Shown here: positions 1-10,400 of the stretch, piece after piece | How positions within the stretch are numbered: the first letter of the stretch is position 1 | Layout: every line of letters starts with the position of its first letter | DNA from: Saprospiraceae bacterium | GTDB taxonomy: Bacteria > Bacteroidota > Bacteroidia > Chitinophagales > Saprospiraceae | Length of the DNA stretch: 64,000 nt | Assembly (NCBI GenBank): GCA_016787575.1 | Contig: JAEUUO010000007.1 | Location: 186,001 to 250,000 of the forward strand | Reading direction: 5' to 3' | Notes under the pieces: model-generated | Seen by the model: the letters and a program-made list of their open reading frames with translations, nothing else | What the model was told of the DNA's origin: nothing | Database searches by the model: none | Translations under genes and position numbers: made by a program

Positions 1-1
1 T

Positions 2-238
2 GCTAAGATTCAATACCTGAATGCAAACGCAACAATTGAATCCAGAAAAAAAACCATCGCATTGGCAGAAAGTATCTATAACACTGCTAAAATTAAATTT
101 AAAGAAGGAGTTGGCTCTAGTTTAGAAGTGAGCAATGCCGAACGAGATCTCTATCAAGCTCAAGCTAATTTACTGGATGCACAAATCAATTTAATCCAAG
201 CAAAGGTAGATTTGGATAAGAGTATGGGAAAGATATGA
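2..238 (+). CDS. TolC-family outer membrane efflux protein, C-terminal end (partial)
   Basis: The reading frame is open from base 2 to a TGA at 236-238 and its start lies outside the window. The 78 visible residues are an amphipathic helix pair with the pattern AESIYNTAKIKFKEGVGSSL, then LEVSNAERDLYQAQANLLDA and a final QAKVDLDKSMGKI. That is the usual ending of TolC/OEP-family outer-membrane channel proteins, in which a helical hairpin carries a KFKxGxxSxLEVxxA(E/Q) motif. Such proteins form the periplasm-spanning exit duct of RND or ABC efflux systems, whose partner genes would normally lie just upstream, outside this window. Family assignment is fairly secure; substrate cannot be told. Confidence 0.8.
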   Translation, partial: AKIQYLNANATIESRKKTIALAESIYNTAKIKFKEGVGSSLEVSNAERDLYQAQANLLDAQINLIQAKVDLDKSMGKI

Positions 239-241
239 TCA

Positions 242-396
242 ATTAAGTATTAGAAATTAAAAATTAAGAATTAAATGTTGAGGATAATTTTTAATTCTGT
301 TACAGTTTTAAAAATAAATTCAAATTAATAAATTTGTTATATATCCTAATTTTTAATTCTTAATTTTTAATTCTTAATTTTTAATTCTTAATTAAA
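242..396. repeat. AT-rich heptamer arrays in inverted orientation upstream of pdxH
   Basis: The gap before pdxH holds heptad-phased AT repeats. At about 255-276 the strand reads AATTAAA/AATTAAG units. At about 347-396 the complementary form (TTAATTT/TTAATTC units) is repeated about six times and runs into the pdxH start. The two blocks face each other and could form a long AT stem. No gene is seen in this gap. Confidence 0.75.
329..336 (+). promoter_or_regulatory. Candidate -7 promoter element for pdxH
   Basis: TAAATTTG matches the Bacteroidota -7 consensus TAnnTTTG and lies 62 bases upstream of the pdxH ATG. If real, the heptamer array at 347-396 sits in the 5' untranslated leader. No convincing -33 TTG was found, so this is tentative. 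Confidence 0.35.
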
Positions 397-398
397 TT

Positions 399-1022
399 AT
401 GGATCCATTGCGCAAAGAGTACCGACATTCCACCTTAGAATTTAATCAATTGTTATTGAATCCGGTGGATCAGTTTTCAGTATGGTTTGAAGAAGTTGTG
501 ACAAACCAACTTCCAGATGGAAATGCGATGGTATTATCTACTGTAGCAGAAAATGGGAAGCCCTCTTCGCGAGTTGTTTTGCTTAAGCAGGTGGAACATG
601 GGCATTTTTATTTTTTTACCAATTACAACAGTCGGAAAGGAAAGCAACTAGCTCAAAATCCCAATGCTTGTTTGTTATTTTTCTGGAAAGAATTTGAACG
701 CCAGGTACGCATCGAAGGTCTTATCGAAAAAATCAGTCCGGAAAAATCCGAATTGTATTTTAAATCCCGACCTTTTTTTAGTCAAATTGGAGCCATTGTT
801 TCACCACAAAGTGAATTGATTCAGCATCGCGATGAATTGGAAATGGCCATTAAATTTTTTGAAGAAAATCCGGATAAAGTGCAACGACCCGATCATTGGG
901 GCGGTTATAAATTAATTCCTGATTATTTTGAATTCTGGCAAGGCAGAGAAAATCGTTTGCACGATCGTTTTCAATACCGTTTGGAAGCTGGTATTTGGAC
1001 AATCGGATGTTTGGCACCGTGA
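399..1022 (+). CDS. pdxH: Pyridoxamine 5'-phosphate oxidase
   Basis: Cytoplasmic FMN enzyme that oxidises pyridoxine/pyridoxamine 5'-phosphate to pyridoxal 5'-phosphate in vitamin B6 synthesis and salvage. The 207-residue product has the family landmarks in order: N-terminal MDPLRKEYR, the FMN-binding stretch SSRVVLLKQVEHGHFYFFTN followed by SRKGKQL, then SQIGAIVSPQSELI, and the conserved C-terminal part from PDHWGGYKLIP to RLHDRFQYR and the terminal LAP. Length is close to the E. coli enzyme (218). The ATG at 399 gives a normal N-terminus. The gene is monocistronic by appearance, with AT heptamer arrays on both sides and lon downstream on the same strand after about 300 bases. Confidence 0.95.
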   Translation: MDPLRKEYRHSTLEFNQLLLNPVDQFSVWFEEVVTNQLPDGNAMVLSTVAENGKPSSRVVLLKQVEHGHFYFFTNYNSRKGKQLAQNPNACLLFFWKEFERQVRIEGLIEKISPEKSELYFKSRPFFSQIGAIVSPQSELIQHRDELEMAIKFFEENPDKVQRPDHWGGYKLIPDYFEFWQGRENRLHDRFQYRLEAGIWTIGCLAP

Positions 1023-1025
1023 AGA

Positions 1026-1195
1026 CAATTAAAAATTAAGAATTAAGAATTAAAAATTTATTGGCCTATGTGGTTTATACATTTCTTTTTTGAATTGAGC
1101 AATTAATTCCAACCCTAAGAAATATTATCATAAAAACGATCAAGTACTTCTAAAATTCCAATTCTTAATTCTTAATTCTTAATTTTTAATTTTTA
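1026..1195. repeat. AT-rich heptamer arrays in inverted orientation between pdxH and lon
   Basis: Directly after the pdxH stop, about 1027-1059 carries AATTAAA/AATTAAG heptads; about 1155-1195 carries the inverse-complement form (TTAATTC/TTAATTT). The arrangement mirrors the gap on the other side of pdxH. The remainder of the roughly 300-base gap up to lon shows no gene and no clear promoter. Confidence 0.75.
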
Positions 1196-1327
1196 TTGAT
1201 TATTGCCATTTTGTCTTAAATAATTGGTCTTTTTGTCACTTAATTCGGCCTTTCTCTGAATGGCATGGGTGTTGACTATAAAAATACGGTGGTTTTGCAG
1301 CCAATAAATAACAACGAATTATACATT

Positions 1328-3745
1328 ATGAATTTTAATAATATAATATTTGACTCCAAACTTCAGGACGATGAGGAATTGCTTCCTTTTGTAGCGGTAG
1401 CGGAGGATGAAGAACCTGTCAGGGAAGATAAATACGGTGAGGTATTGCCGGTAATGCCTCTAAAAAATACTGTTTTATTTCCAGGGGTAATCATTCCGAT
1501 TACGGTGGGACGCGATAAATCGATTCGCGCACTCGCTAAATCTCAGGAAACCGATAAATACATTGCAGTTTTAACTCAACTCGATCATCGTACAGAAGAT
1601 CCGGGATTTAAGGATTTGTATCAAACGGGAACGGTTGCCCGCATTGTAAAACTACTAAAAATGCCTGATGGTGGACATACAGTTATTTTACAAGGAAGAA
1701 AACGAATTCAAATCAGTGAGTGGACAAAAGAAGAACCTTATCTGGAAGCACGTATTGCAAAGAAAGAACATACAACAAGTTCGAAAAATTTGGAATACCA
1801 GGCAATGATCAGTTCGATTCAGGAAAAATCCAGAAAAATTATTGAATTGTCTCCTCAAATTCCAAACGAAGCACAACTGCTTCTAAAAAATATAAACAAC
1901 GACCGATTCTTGTTGCATTTTATTTCTTCCAATTTAAACATTCCAATCGAACAAAAACAAGAACTATTGGAAATGGATGATTTGCATAAAAAAGCAGAAA
2001 CCTTGATGGTTTATCTCAACAATGAAATGCAATTGCTGGAAGTGAAAGATCAGATTGAATCGAAAGTACGGACCGATTTGGAAAAACAACAACGCGATTA
2101 TTATTTAAATCAACAATTAAAAACAATACAGGAAGAGCTTGGTCAAGATCCGCAGGAACAAGATATCGAAGAATTGAATCGGAAAGCTTCAGAAAAAAAA
2201 TGGTCAAAACAAGTTCGCGATCATTTTGACAAAGAAGTTGCTAAATTAAAACGGATGAATCCTCAAGTTGCAGAATACTCTGTGCAGATGAATTATTTGG
2301 ATTTATTGGTTGACCTTCCCTGGGATGATTACACAACCGATAATTACGATTTAAAAAAGAGCAAAGAAATTTTAGATGCCGATCACAAAGGTTTAGAAAA
2401 AGTTAAACAAAGAGTCATTGAACATTTGGCTGTTTTAAAATTAAAGGGAGATATGAAATCTCCAATATTGTGTTTGGTCGGTCCTCCGGGAGTTGGTAAA
2501 ACTTCCTTAGGAAAATCCATAGCAAAAGCATTGGATCGCAAATTCATCCGAATGTCTTTAGGAGGTTTGCATGATGAATCTGAAATTCGCGGACATCGCA
2601 AAACATACATTGGTGCGATGCCAGGTCGTATCATTCAATCCATTCGTAAAGCAGGTTCTGCTAATCCGGTTTTTATTTTAGATGAAATAGATAAGATTGG
2701 AAAAGATTTTAGAGGTGATCCATCTTCTGCTTTATTGGAAGTATTAGATCCTGAACAAAATTCCAGTTTTCATGACAACTATTTAGATCTTGAATTTGAT
2801 TTATCAAAAGTCCTATTTATTGCAACCGCAAATTCATTGAGTACCATTCAACCGGCATTAATGGACCGGATGGAAATTATCGAACTTCAGGGTTATAGTA
2901 CTGAAGAGAAAATAGAAATAGCAAAAGATCATTTAATTCCTCAACAATTAGCTGATCATGGACTTAAAGCAAATCAAGTTAAAATCAGTGATGAGGTTTT
3001 AGAACGGGTTATTCAGGAATATACCCGTGAATCTGGTGTTCGTGGACTCAGCAGGCAACTCGCATCCTTAATGCGAAAAGCTGCAAGTACCATTGCAATG
3101 GAGAAAAAGAAAAATTTAACTATCAAAAAAGATGCGCTCAAAGAAATTCTCGGAATTCCAAGATTTACCAATGATTTTTATCAGGAAAATTTACCATCCG
3201 GAGTTGCAATAGGCTTGGCTTGGACTCGTGTGGGTGGAGATATCTTGTATATTGAAACCAGTCTTTCAAAAGGAAAGGGAAAAATGGTTTTAACTGGAAA
3301 TCTTGGTGATGTCATGAAAGAATCTGCGAGTACTGCATTGAGTTTTATCAAAGCACATGCAGAAGAATTGCAAATAGAATCAGATTTTTTTGAGAATTAT
3401 GATTTCCACATTCACGTACCAGAAGGAGCCATTCCAAAAGATGGGCCGTCCGCTGGAATCACGATGCTGAGTTCGATTTGTTCAGCAATTAAAAAGAAAC
3501 CCATCAAATCTTTTTTAGCAATGACGGGAGAAATCACCTTGCGCGGAAAAGTATTACCAGTTGGTGGAATCAAAGAAAAAGTTTTGGCCGCAAAACGAGC
3601 TGGCATCAAAACGATTATTTTGTGTGTTGAAAACAAAGCACATGTTGAGGAAGTTAATCCACAGCATCTGGAAGGACTAAATTTTATTTACGTCAAAGAC
3701 ATGAATGAAGTATTGCAAAATACTTTGAAGATTGGAATGTTTTAG
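1328..3745 (+). CDS. lon: ATP-dependent protease Lon
   Basis: Soluble AAA+ serine protease that degrades misfolded and regulatory proteins. With the ATG at 1328 the product is 805 residues. An N-terminal LON substrate-binding domain starts near residue 40 (LPVMPLKNTVLFPG). The AAA+ module has Walker A GPPGVGKT at 385-392 and Walker B FILDEID with Asp452-Glu453. The protease domain has the dyad Ser708 in PKDGPSAG and Lys751 in GGIKEK. The 43-residue Ser-Lys spacing equals that of E. coli Lon (S679/K722). An upstream in-frame ATG at 1265 would add 21 residues without family resemblance, so 1328 is preferred. It stands alone between pdxH and a minus-strand gene. Any heat-shock operator was not recognised. 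Confidence 0.96.
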   Translation: MNFNNIIFDSKLQDDEELLPFVAVAEDEEPVREDKYGEVLPVMPLKNTVLFPGVIIPITVGRDKSIRALAKSQETDKYIAVLTQLDHRTEDPGFKDLYQTGTVARIVKLLKMPDGGHTVILQGRKRIQISEWTKEEPYLEARIAKKEHTTSSKNLEYQAMISSIQEKSRKIIELSPQIPNEAQLLLKNINNDRFLLHFISSNLNIPIEQKQELLEMDDLHKKAETLMVYLNNEMQLLEVKDQIESKVRTDLEKQQRDYYLNQQLKTIQEELGQDPQEQDIEELNRKASEKKWSKQVRDHFDKEVAKLKRMNPQVAEYSVQMNYLDLLVDLPWDDYTTDNYDLKKSKEILDADHKGLEKVKQRVIEHLAVLKLKGDMKSPILCLVGPPGVGKTSLGKSIAKALDRKFIRMSLGGLHDESEIRGHRKTYIGAMPGRIIQSIRKAGSANPVFILDEIDKIGKDFRGDPSSALLEVLDPEQNSSFHDNYLDLEFDLSKVLFIATANSLSTIQPALMDRMEIIELQGYSTEEKIEIAKDHLIPQQLADHGLKANQVKISDEVLERVIQEYTRESGVRGLSRQLASLMRKAASTIAMEKKKNLTIKKDALKEILGIPRFTNDFYQENLPSGVAIGLAWTRVGGDILYIETSLSKGKGKMVLTGNLGDVMKESASTALSFIKAHAEELQIESDFFENYDFHIHVPEGAIPKDGPSAGITMLSSICSAIKKKPIKSFLAMTGEITLRGKVLPVGGIKEKVLAAKRAGIKTIILCVENKAHVEEVNPQHLEGLNFIYVKDMNEVLQNTLKIGMF

Positions 3746-3842
3746 GGGGAAAATGAACGGGAGGAGAGGAGGATAAGAGGACTGAAAGTCTGAGCGCCTG
3801 GACGGCTGGAGGTCTGGACGGTTGAAGGACTAGATGAAACAT
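3746..3842. repeat. Purine/G-rich patch with degenerate 7-base periodicity
   Basis: Just after lon, the plus strand becomes strongly G+A-rich (GGGAGGAGAGGAGGATAAGAGG) and continues with related heptads such as CTGGACG, GCTGGAG, GTCTGGA, CGGTTGA. The composition contrasts sharply with the AT-rich surroundings. There is no reading frame worth calling. Function unknown. Confidence 0.6.
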
Positions 3843-3918
3843 TTGTCTCAAGGGACTGTAAATCTGAAAAATTCTATCTATCTTTTCTATTCCATAAAAT
3901 TTGGCAATGTGCCTGAAA

Positions 3919-4272
3919 TTAACATTTCATACTCCTAACCAGAGCAAATAAAACATGTTCAATTCTTTGAAACTTTTCATCACATGATTGAAAATCTTTA
4001 AGTTCAAGGTAATTCAGTCTAGATGCAAGATTCATTTGATATCTAGATTCTTTTAATGAAGCGAAGGCTATTTCAAGAAAATTATAATATTCTTTTTGGC
4101 TATTTCTGTAGTTTCCTTCGACAATATTTGATGGCACAGAAATAATTGCCCGTCTGATTTGAGAAGTCAAGCCATATAATTCAAACTTTGAAAACTGGCT
4201 GGTCTGTCTATTAACTTCCAAAACTAAATCATTGGACAATTTAAATGCATCAAGTTTTGTGTAATCTCTCAC
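3919..4272 (-). CDS. Four-helix-bundle protein (S23 / 23S rRNA intervening-sequence family)
   Basis: A 117-residue, all-helical protein. It carries the signature of the four-helix-bundle family found in 23S rRNA intervening sequences: YTKLDAFKLSNDLVLEVNRQ, the core SQIRRAIISVPSNIVEGN, then SQKEYYNFLEIAFASLKESR and a C-terminal helix. Free-standing copies are common in Bacteroidota; related proteins include the Avd accessory factor of diversity-generating retroelements, but no reverse transcriptase or template repeat is seen here. The biochemical role is unknown. The gene is isolated, converging on lon across a purine-rich patch, and lies downstream (in its own direction of neighbours) of the giant minus-strand gene, separated from it by a terminator. 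Confidence 0.88.
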   Translation of the reverse strand: MRDYTKLDAFKLSNDLVLEVNRQTSQFSKFELYGLTSQIRRAIISVPSNIVEGNYRNSQKEYYNFLEIAFASLKESRYQMNLASRLNYLELKDFQSCDEKFQRIEHVLFALVRSMKC

Positions 4273-4429
4273 AGTATTAAATTTTTGGGTGTTAAATATT
4301 CAAGTTTAATAAATCCTTCGAATTTATTCTAATTCAAAACTTAGTCTACTATTTTATAATAATTTTTACACCTACTGTCAATCAATTATTCAATACTTAT
4401 GGTATTAAGTCGTCCAATCGCCTATCTAA

Positions 4430-4465
4430 AAAAAGAGCCTGCTCCAATAAATTGAAGCAGGCCCT
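4430..4465 (-). terminator. Rho-independent terminator of the giant surface-protein gene
   Basis: On the minus strand an 11-bp stem (GCCTGCTTCAA / TTGGAGCAGGC with one wobble, 4-base loop) is followed by a run of T. It lies 21-50 bases past the stop codon of the giant gene. Confidence 0.85.
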
Positions 4466-4486
4466 TTCATCTTGTTCTATATTTTT

Positions 4487-7400
4487 TTACCTCGAAACGG
4501 TAAACTTCTTATTAATTACACCGGATATTGTTTTGATCTGCAATACATATTGACCAGAGATCAAATTAGCCGTATTTAACAATTCGCTGTATTTGCCTTT
4601 AGTTTTATATTCACTAAATGGTGCGTACAAGACTGTTTTACCGGTTTGGTCAAATACTCTTACATCCAATTCTGTATCCTGTGGTATCCAAAGTTCAACT
4701 TTCAACAAATCATTTACCGGATTTGGATAGATGAAAACATTTAATTCATCTTCAGTACTAACCCTGATTGAAATAATCTTGCTGTAAGTAAATCTGCCAT
4801 TTTTATCAAATTGCTTCAATCGATAGTAATAAACACCCGATTGTGTTACATCGAAATCATCAAAATCATATTCATGCGAAGTCAATGTCATATCGCTATT
4901 CGCTTCCACTTGTCCGATTTCTTTGAAGTCAGTTTCAGACTCATGTCTTCTTTCGATTACAAAGTGATCGGTATTGATATCTACTCTGGTAGTCCAATCC
5001 AATTCTGTAAAGCTTCCATTGTAATTTCCATCAAAACTCAACCATTCAACTGCGAGTACCTGAGATACCACACCTGCATCAATAGTAGGTCTAACTTCAC
5101 CACTTTGAATTCTATACATCTGTGTACTTCCATATCCGAATGTACCATCAACATCGCTATCGACATCATCAAAACCAGCGTGAGGTCTTGTAAATCCATA
5201 GCTGGTGCCAGGCAATTCAAATTTAACATAATAGTCACCCTGAATCATACCATCTAAGGTAAATTGTCCATCAGCACCGCTTATACCTTCACTTACCATA
5301 GTTCCTGTGCTCTTGTAAGCTGAAACTTTAACACCTGATAATGGTGCTTCACCTTGATCTTGAATTCCGTTAAAATTCTGGTCAACCCATACGCGGTCAC
5401 CCACAATAGACTTAACTTGGAATCCACCACCGTATCCACAAACCATATCGCCACTGACAACAACAAACTTCTTAGTTGTATTTACTCCATTTTCATGTGA
5501 GATATCACTGTCCTTATTAGGATTGCTTCCTTTGTAAGGTTCACTAGCACCTAAATGTCCTGGTCTTTCAAAACGTATATAGTAAGTACCTGGTCTTAGA
5601 CAAGCTGCTTTAAAGTAACCGTCGTCAGAAGGGGTACCCGGTTTAACGCTGGTAGTCAAGGTTGAAACAGTAGCGCCACTGATTGCATCAATGATATATA
5701 CTCGCAAACCGTTGATACCTTTTTCTTCCGGATCGTAAATACCATCCATATCAAAATCATACCACACATCACCACAGATCATAGCACAACTATAATATCC
5801 TGCATCTGTACTTGTATCGTCTTCTCCAGGCGACAAGTGCGTTGTTGCAGTTGTTCCAGGGCCATTGCTTCCATCCACATCACTGTCTTTAAAATCAGAA
5901 GTTGAGTTTGAGATTGTCAACACATATCCTGGAGGTGCTTCAAATTTGAGATAATAATCTTGTGGTAAAAGATCTTTTAAAATCCAATATCCGTTGGCGT
6001 CTGTGATTGTATTTTTTACAGGTAATTTTGTTACCGCATTGTATACAGTTACAATAACCCCTTGGATACCTTCTTCACCTGGATCCTGAATACCATCACC
6101 ATCCTTATCATTCCAAACAAAGTCAGAGAAGGAACCTAATCTCACCAAACCGGCATCATAAGTTGAATCTCTCTTTCCAGGTTGGATTGTCAAACATGGA
6201 CCAACTCCATTTGCATCAACATCACTGTCTTTTGTATCATCAGCTCCTTGATTCTGGAAAGTAAATCCATAACCTGGAGGAACCAAGCCAAAGTCATATT
6301 TCACAAAGTAGGATTTCAATGGTAATAAGAAATCAAACAAGTACAAACCATTTGCATCTGTAGTATCTTTCTTAACAAGTGCAAGCGTGCTGCAATCGTA
6401 TAAGTTAGCTATTACATTTGGCAATCCTGGTTCACCTGGATCTTGAATACCATCACCATCTAAATCATCCCATACACGGTCTCCGATAGCTCCCGTTACT
6501 TTTACGTTTTCGAAATCATGGTCGTCTTCATCTTCATTTTCAACTTGACCATTGCCATCGATGACATTATCCCAAATATGATTTTCAACAACTTGTCTTT
6601 CCCAAGCGCTGTTTGTATTTGGTTTACTATCAGCATCATCATTGTCTCTATTGACATTTAATGTGTCGTTTGCTGTACGAATTTCTGCATAATTATCCCA
6701 ATCCAACAAAGTAGGAACTGCAGCAATCTGTACTTTCAGATTTAATGTTAACTGTACACTATCTCCAGGATACAATTTTGCAATGTTATTGTAAACCAAG
6801 GTTGAGCCAACAAATCCCCATCCAGGATTAGTACCTGCATCAAAAACATATCCTTGAGGCATGTAATCATTAACCTGAATATTCTTAGCAGTTATATTAC
6901 CCTGATTGAATACTGTAATGGTATATGGTACTACATCACCCGGAGCATAATATGGTAATTTGTTTTTAACATATTTTCTCAAGGCAAGGTCAAATACTGG
7001 ACCTACTGATGGATCGTGATCATCCTGATCATTAGGATCATTGATCGCATCATCAATTGCCGGACCATCATCATCTTTCGTACCACCTGGACTACTATCA
7101 AAATCAGTCAACACATTTCCTAAGGTATCTGTTACCGTTTCAATTTCACCAATGTTATCCCATGCTCTTGGATTTCCAAGATTTGGTAACAAGGTTAAAT
7201 TGATTGTAAGTTTTACACTATCTCCTGGTTTGATTTTTCCAGAGTATGTTGTCAAAGCTTCACGTGTTCCTGCATTGTACGTCCATGTTGGATTGTTTGC
7301 TTGTACAAACTGGAATCCTAATGGTACATAATCTGTTACTTGTGGATTCATCGCTGAAATACTTCCTTGATTGAACAAGGTGATTTCAAACGGAACCACT

Positions 7401-10400
7401 TCTCCGTAAGTTAATGGGTTTGCACCTTTAGATACTTTACGTAAAGCTAGGTCAAACACATTAAATCCTGCTGGATCATGATCGTCTTCGTTTCCTCCAA
7501 TATCCATCGTGTTGATATTATCATCACCAGGATCGCCCGGTAATACTGACAACTCAGCAGGTGTATTGGAATTTGGTTTACTATCTAATTCTTCAAAAGT
7601 TCTGTCTACTCCGGAAACATCTTTATAAGATTTTACTTCAGAATAATTAAACCAAGCTTTGTATCCACTGCTCATTGCAACTCTTAATTTAAGAGGCACA
7701 ATTACTGATGAATATTTAGGTACACTTGCAACTGCATTGTATTCTAATAAAGCTGGATTTATTTGACTCCATCCAGCAATATTATCTGCCGGATTAAAAG
7801 TATATCCACTTGGTAAATAATCGTTTAAGACGATGCTTGTCAAAGTAATATTACCTTGATTGAATACCTCCAAATTAAATGTAATCAACTGACCGTATGA
7901 ATATGGAGTTGGCGTTACAGTTGTTTTACGTATTGCCATATCTACGATATCGATATCGCCACATACATCATCAACATCTTCTGGCGTACCATCGTTGTTG
8001 ATATCCATTCTGGATTGGTTAAACACACCTTCCCCTGCTTTAGGAGTTCCTGGAGTTGTCTTACCGCACTCACTGTAAACATTATCACCTCCAGATCCCG
8101 GTCTGAAATCAAGGGTTGCTTTAACTGTAAGATTATAGGTATGTGTTGAACCAATTCCAATGGATTGATCATTAGCAAGCACCCATGGACCACTTCCTGC
8201 TAAAGCACCACCAGGATTTCCAGGAGCTGTTGTAGTATAAGAAGCTGTATTTATCGTCAAATCATTGTCAAAACCTGGAGCATCTGTCAAATCGTATTGT
8301 CCGATAGCGCCACCAAGATTTTGAACTTTCAACTGATAATTTATTGTATGCATTCCACCACCTAATGGGATAATGCTTGTAATTGTTTTACTAGAAACTA
8401 CATACGGAAGATCCGCACAAGTTTCATCGTATTCTTCAGGAATTCCATCATTGTTGGAATCCATGGTTGATTGATTGTACAATCCTTCACCGGGTGATGG
8501 ATCTCCGGGTGCAGTAAGTTGTCCACAAGCTGTATAAATATTATCACCTCCACTTGTTGCACGTAAATCAATAGTCACTTTAACAGTCAATACATAGGTA
8601 TGGGTTGCATTTGGATTGATGTTCTGATCATTGGCTAAATTCCAAGGACCTGAACCGGCTAATGGTCCACCTGCATTACCTGGAGCATTTGATGTGAAAG
8701 AAGCTGAATTAATTGCAATATCATCATCAAATCCAGGAATATCATTCAAGTCATATTGACCAATGGCACCACCTAAATTTCTAACCACAACATTGTAAGT
8801 AACATTATACATATGTCCACCTAAGTTGGTAATGTTTGCAACTGTTTTAGCTGCCGTCACATACGGCAGATCACCGCATGCTTCATCGACATCTTCCGGT
8901 GTACCATCGTTGTTGATATCCAGTTTGGCTTGATTGTATAGACCTTCGCCAGCAGTTGGATCACCTGGAGTTGCATTGCCACATTTAGTATACACATCAT
9001 TGCCGGCACCACCTTCCATTTGTATTGTTACCTTGACCGTTACAGTATACGTATGTGTTGCACCTGGTGTAATGACTAAATCATTTGCCAAAGTCCATGG
9101 ACCTACACCAGCCAAAGCTCCTGCTGCACCCGGACCTGTAGTTGTAAAGGATGCACTGTTGATTACAATGTCATTATCAAACCCTGGAATATCGGTCAAA
9201 TCATATTGTCCATTTGCTCCACCAAGGTTTCTAACAACCAATTGATAAACTACATTATACATATTGCCACCCAAAGGTGTAATCGATGCAATTGTTTTAG
9301 CATTGACTACATAAGGGATATCACCACAAGTTTCCCGAAGTTCTTCTGGAATTCCATCATTGTTGGAATCCATTTTGGATTGGTTGTACAATCCTTCTCC
9401 ACTCGTTGGATCGCCTGGTGTAACTGCAGCACATTTTGTATAAATATCATCCCCTCCACTTCCAGTTTCAAGGTTTAATGTTACTTTAACGGTAAGTGTA
9501 TAATTATGAGTTGAGAATGCACCAATGTTTTGATCATTTGCCAAAATCCATGGACCACTTCCAATCAATGCCGAACCAGGGTTTCCGGGAGCCGTTGATG
9601 TAAATGATGCGGAACCTATTGCGATGTCATTGTCAAATCCAGGAATATCCGATAAATCATATTGACCATTTGCTCCACCTAAATTTTGAACCACCAATTG
9701 GTAAGTAACATTGTACATGTGACCTCCTAAATTAGAAATATTTGTAAGTGTCTTGTTAGTTGTTACATAAGGTAAATCACCACAGACCTCATCAAGTTCC
9801 TCTGGAATGCCATCATTGTTGTTATCCAGTTTAGATTGATTGTATAAACCTTCTCCAGCAGTTGGATCACCAGGAATTGCATTACCACATTTTGTGTAAA
9901 TATTATCACCGCTACTTCCAATTGTAAGATCTAAAGTAACTTTTGCTGTAATGATATAACTATGAGTTGATCCAATTCCTATTGCTTGATCGTTTGCTAA
10001 AGTCCATGGACCAGAACCTATCAAAGAACCACCAGAATTACCCGGTGCATCCGATGTATAGGATACTGAACCCAGTGTAATATCATCATCCAAACCAGGT
10101 TGATCTACCAGATCATACATACCTGCTGTTCCACCTAAGTTTGTAACATTGATTTGATATTTAACGGTATACATATTTGCTCCCAATGGAGTAATGGATG
10201 CAATTGATTTGCTGGCAGTAACATAAGGCACATCACCACAAGCTTCATCCACATCTTCAGGAACACCGTCATTATTTATATCAAGTTTTGCCTGATTGTA
10301 CAATCCTTCACCGGTATTCGGATCGCCCGGTGTAGCTGCACCACACTTGGTGTAGGTATTATTACCTGGACTTGCAGGATCTAAATTCAATGTAACTTTT

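Noticed and set aside
1265..1327. Upstream in-frame start for lon
   Set aside because: The extra 21 residues do not resemble Lon N-termini; the ATG at 1328 gives a normal start.
3919..4272. Diversity-generating retroelement, because the four-helix-bundle protein resembles Avd
   Set aside because: No reverse transcriptase, template repeat or variable repeat is present nearby.
4811..5257. Plus-strand 148-codon frame within the C-terminal part of the giant gene
   Set aside because: Antisense to the SdrD-B and T9SS region; no recognisable domain and atypical composition.
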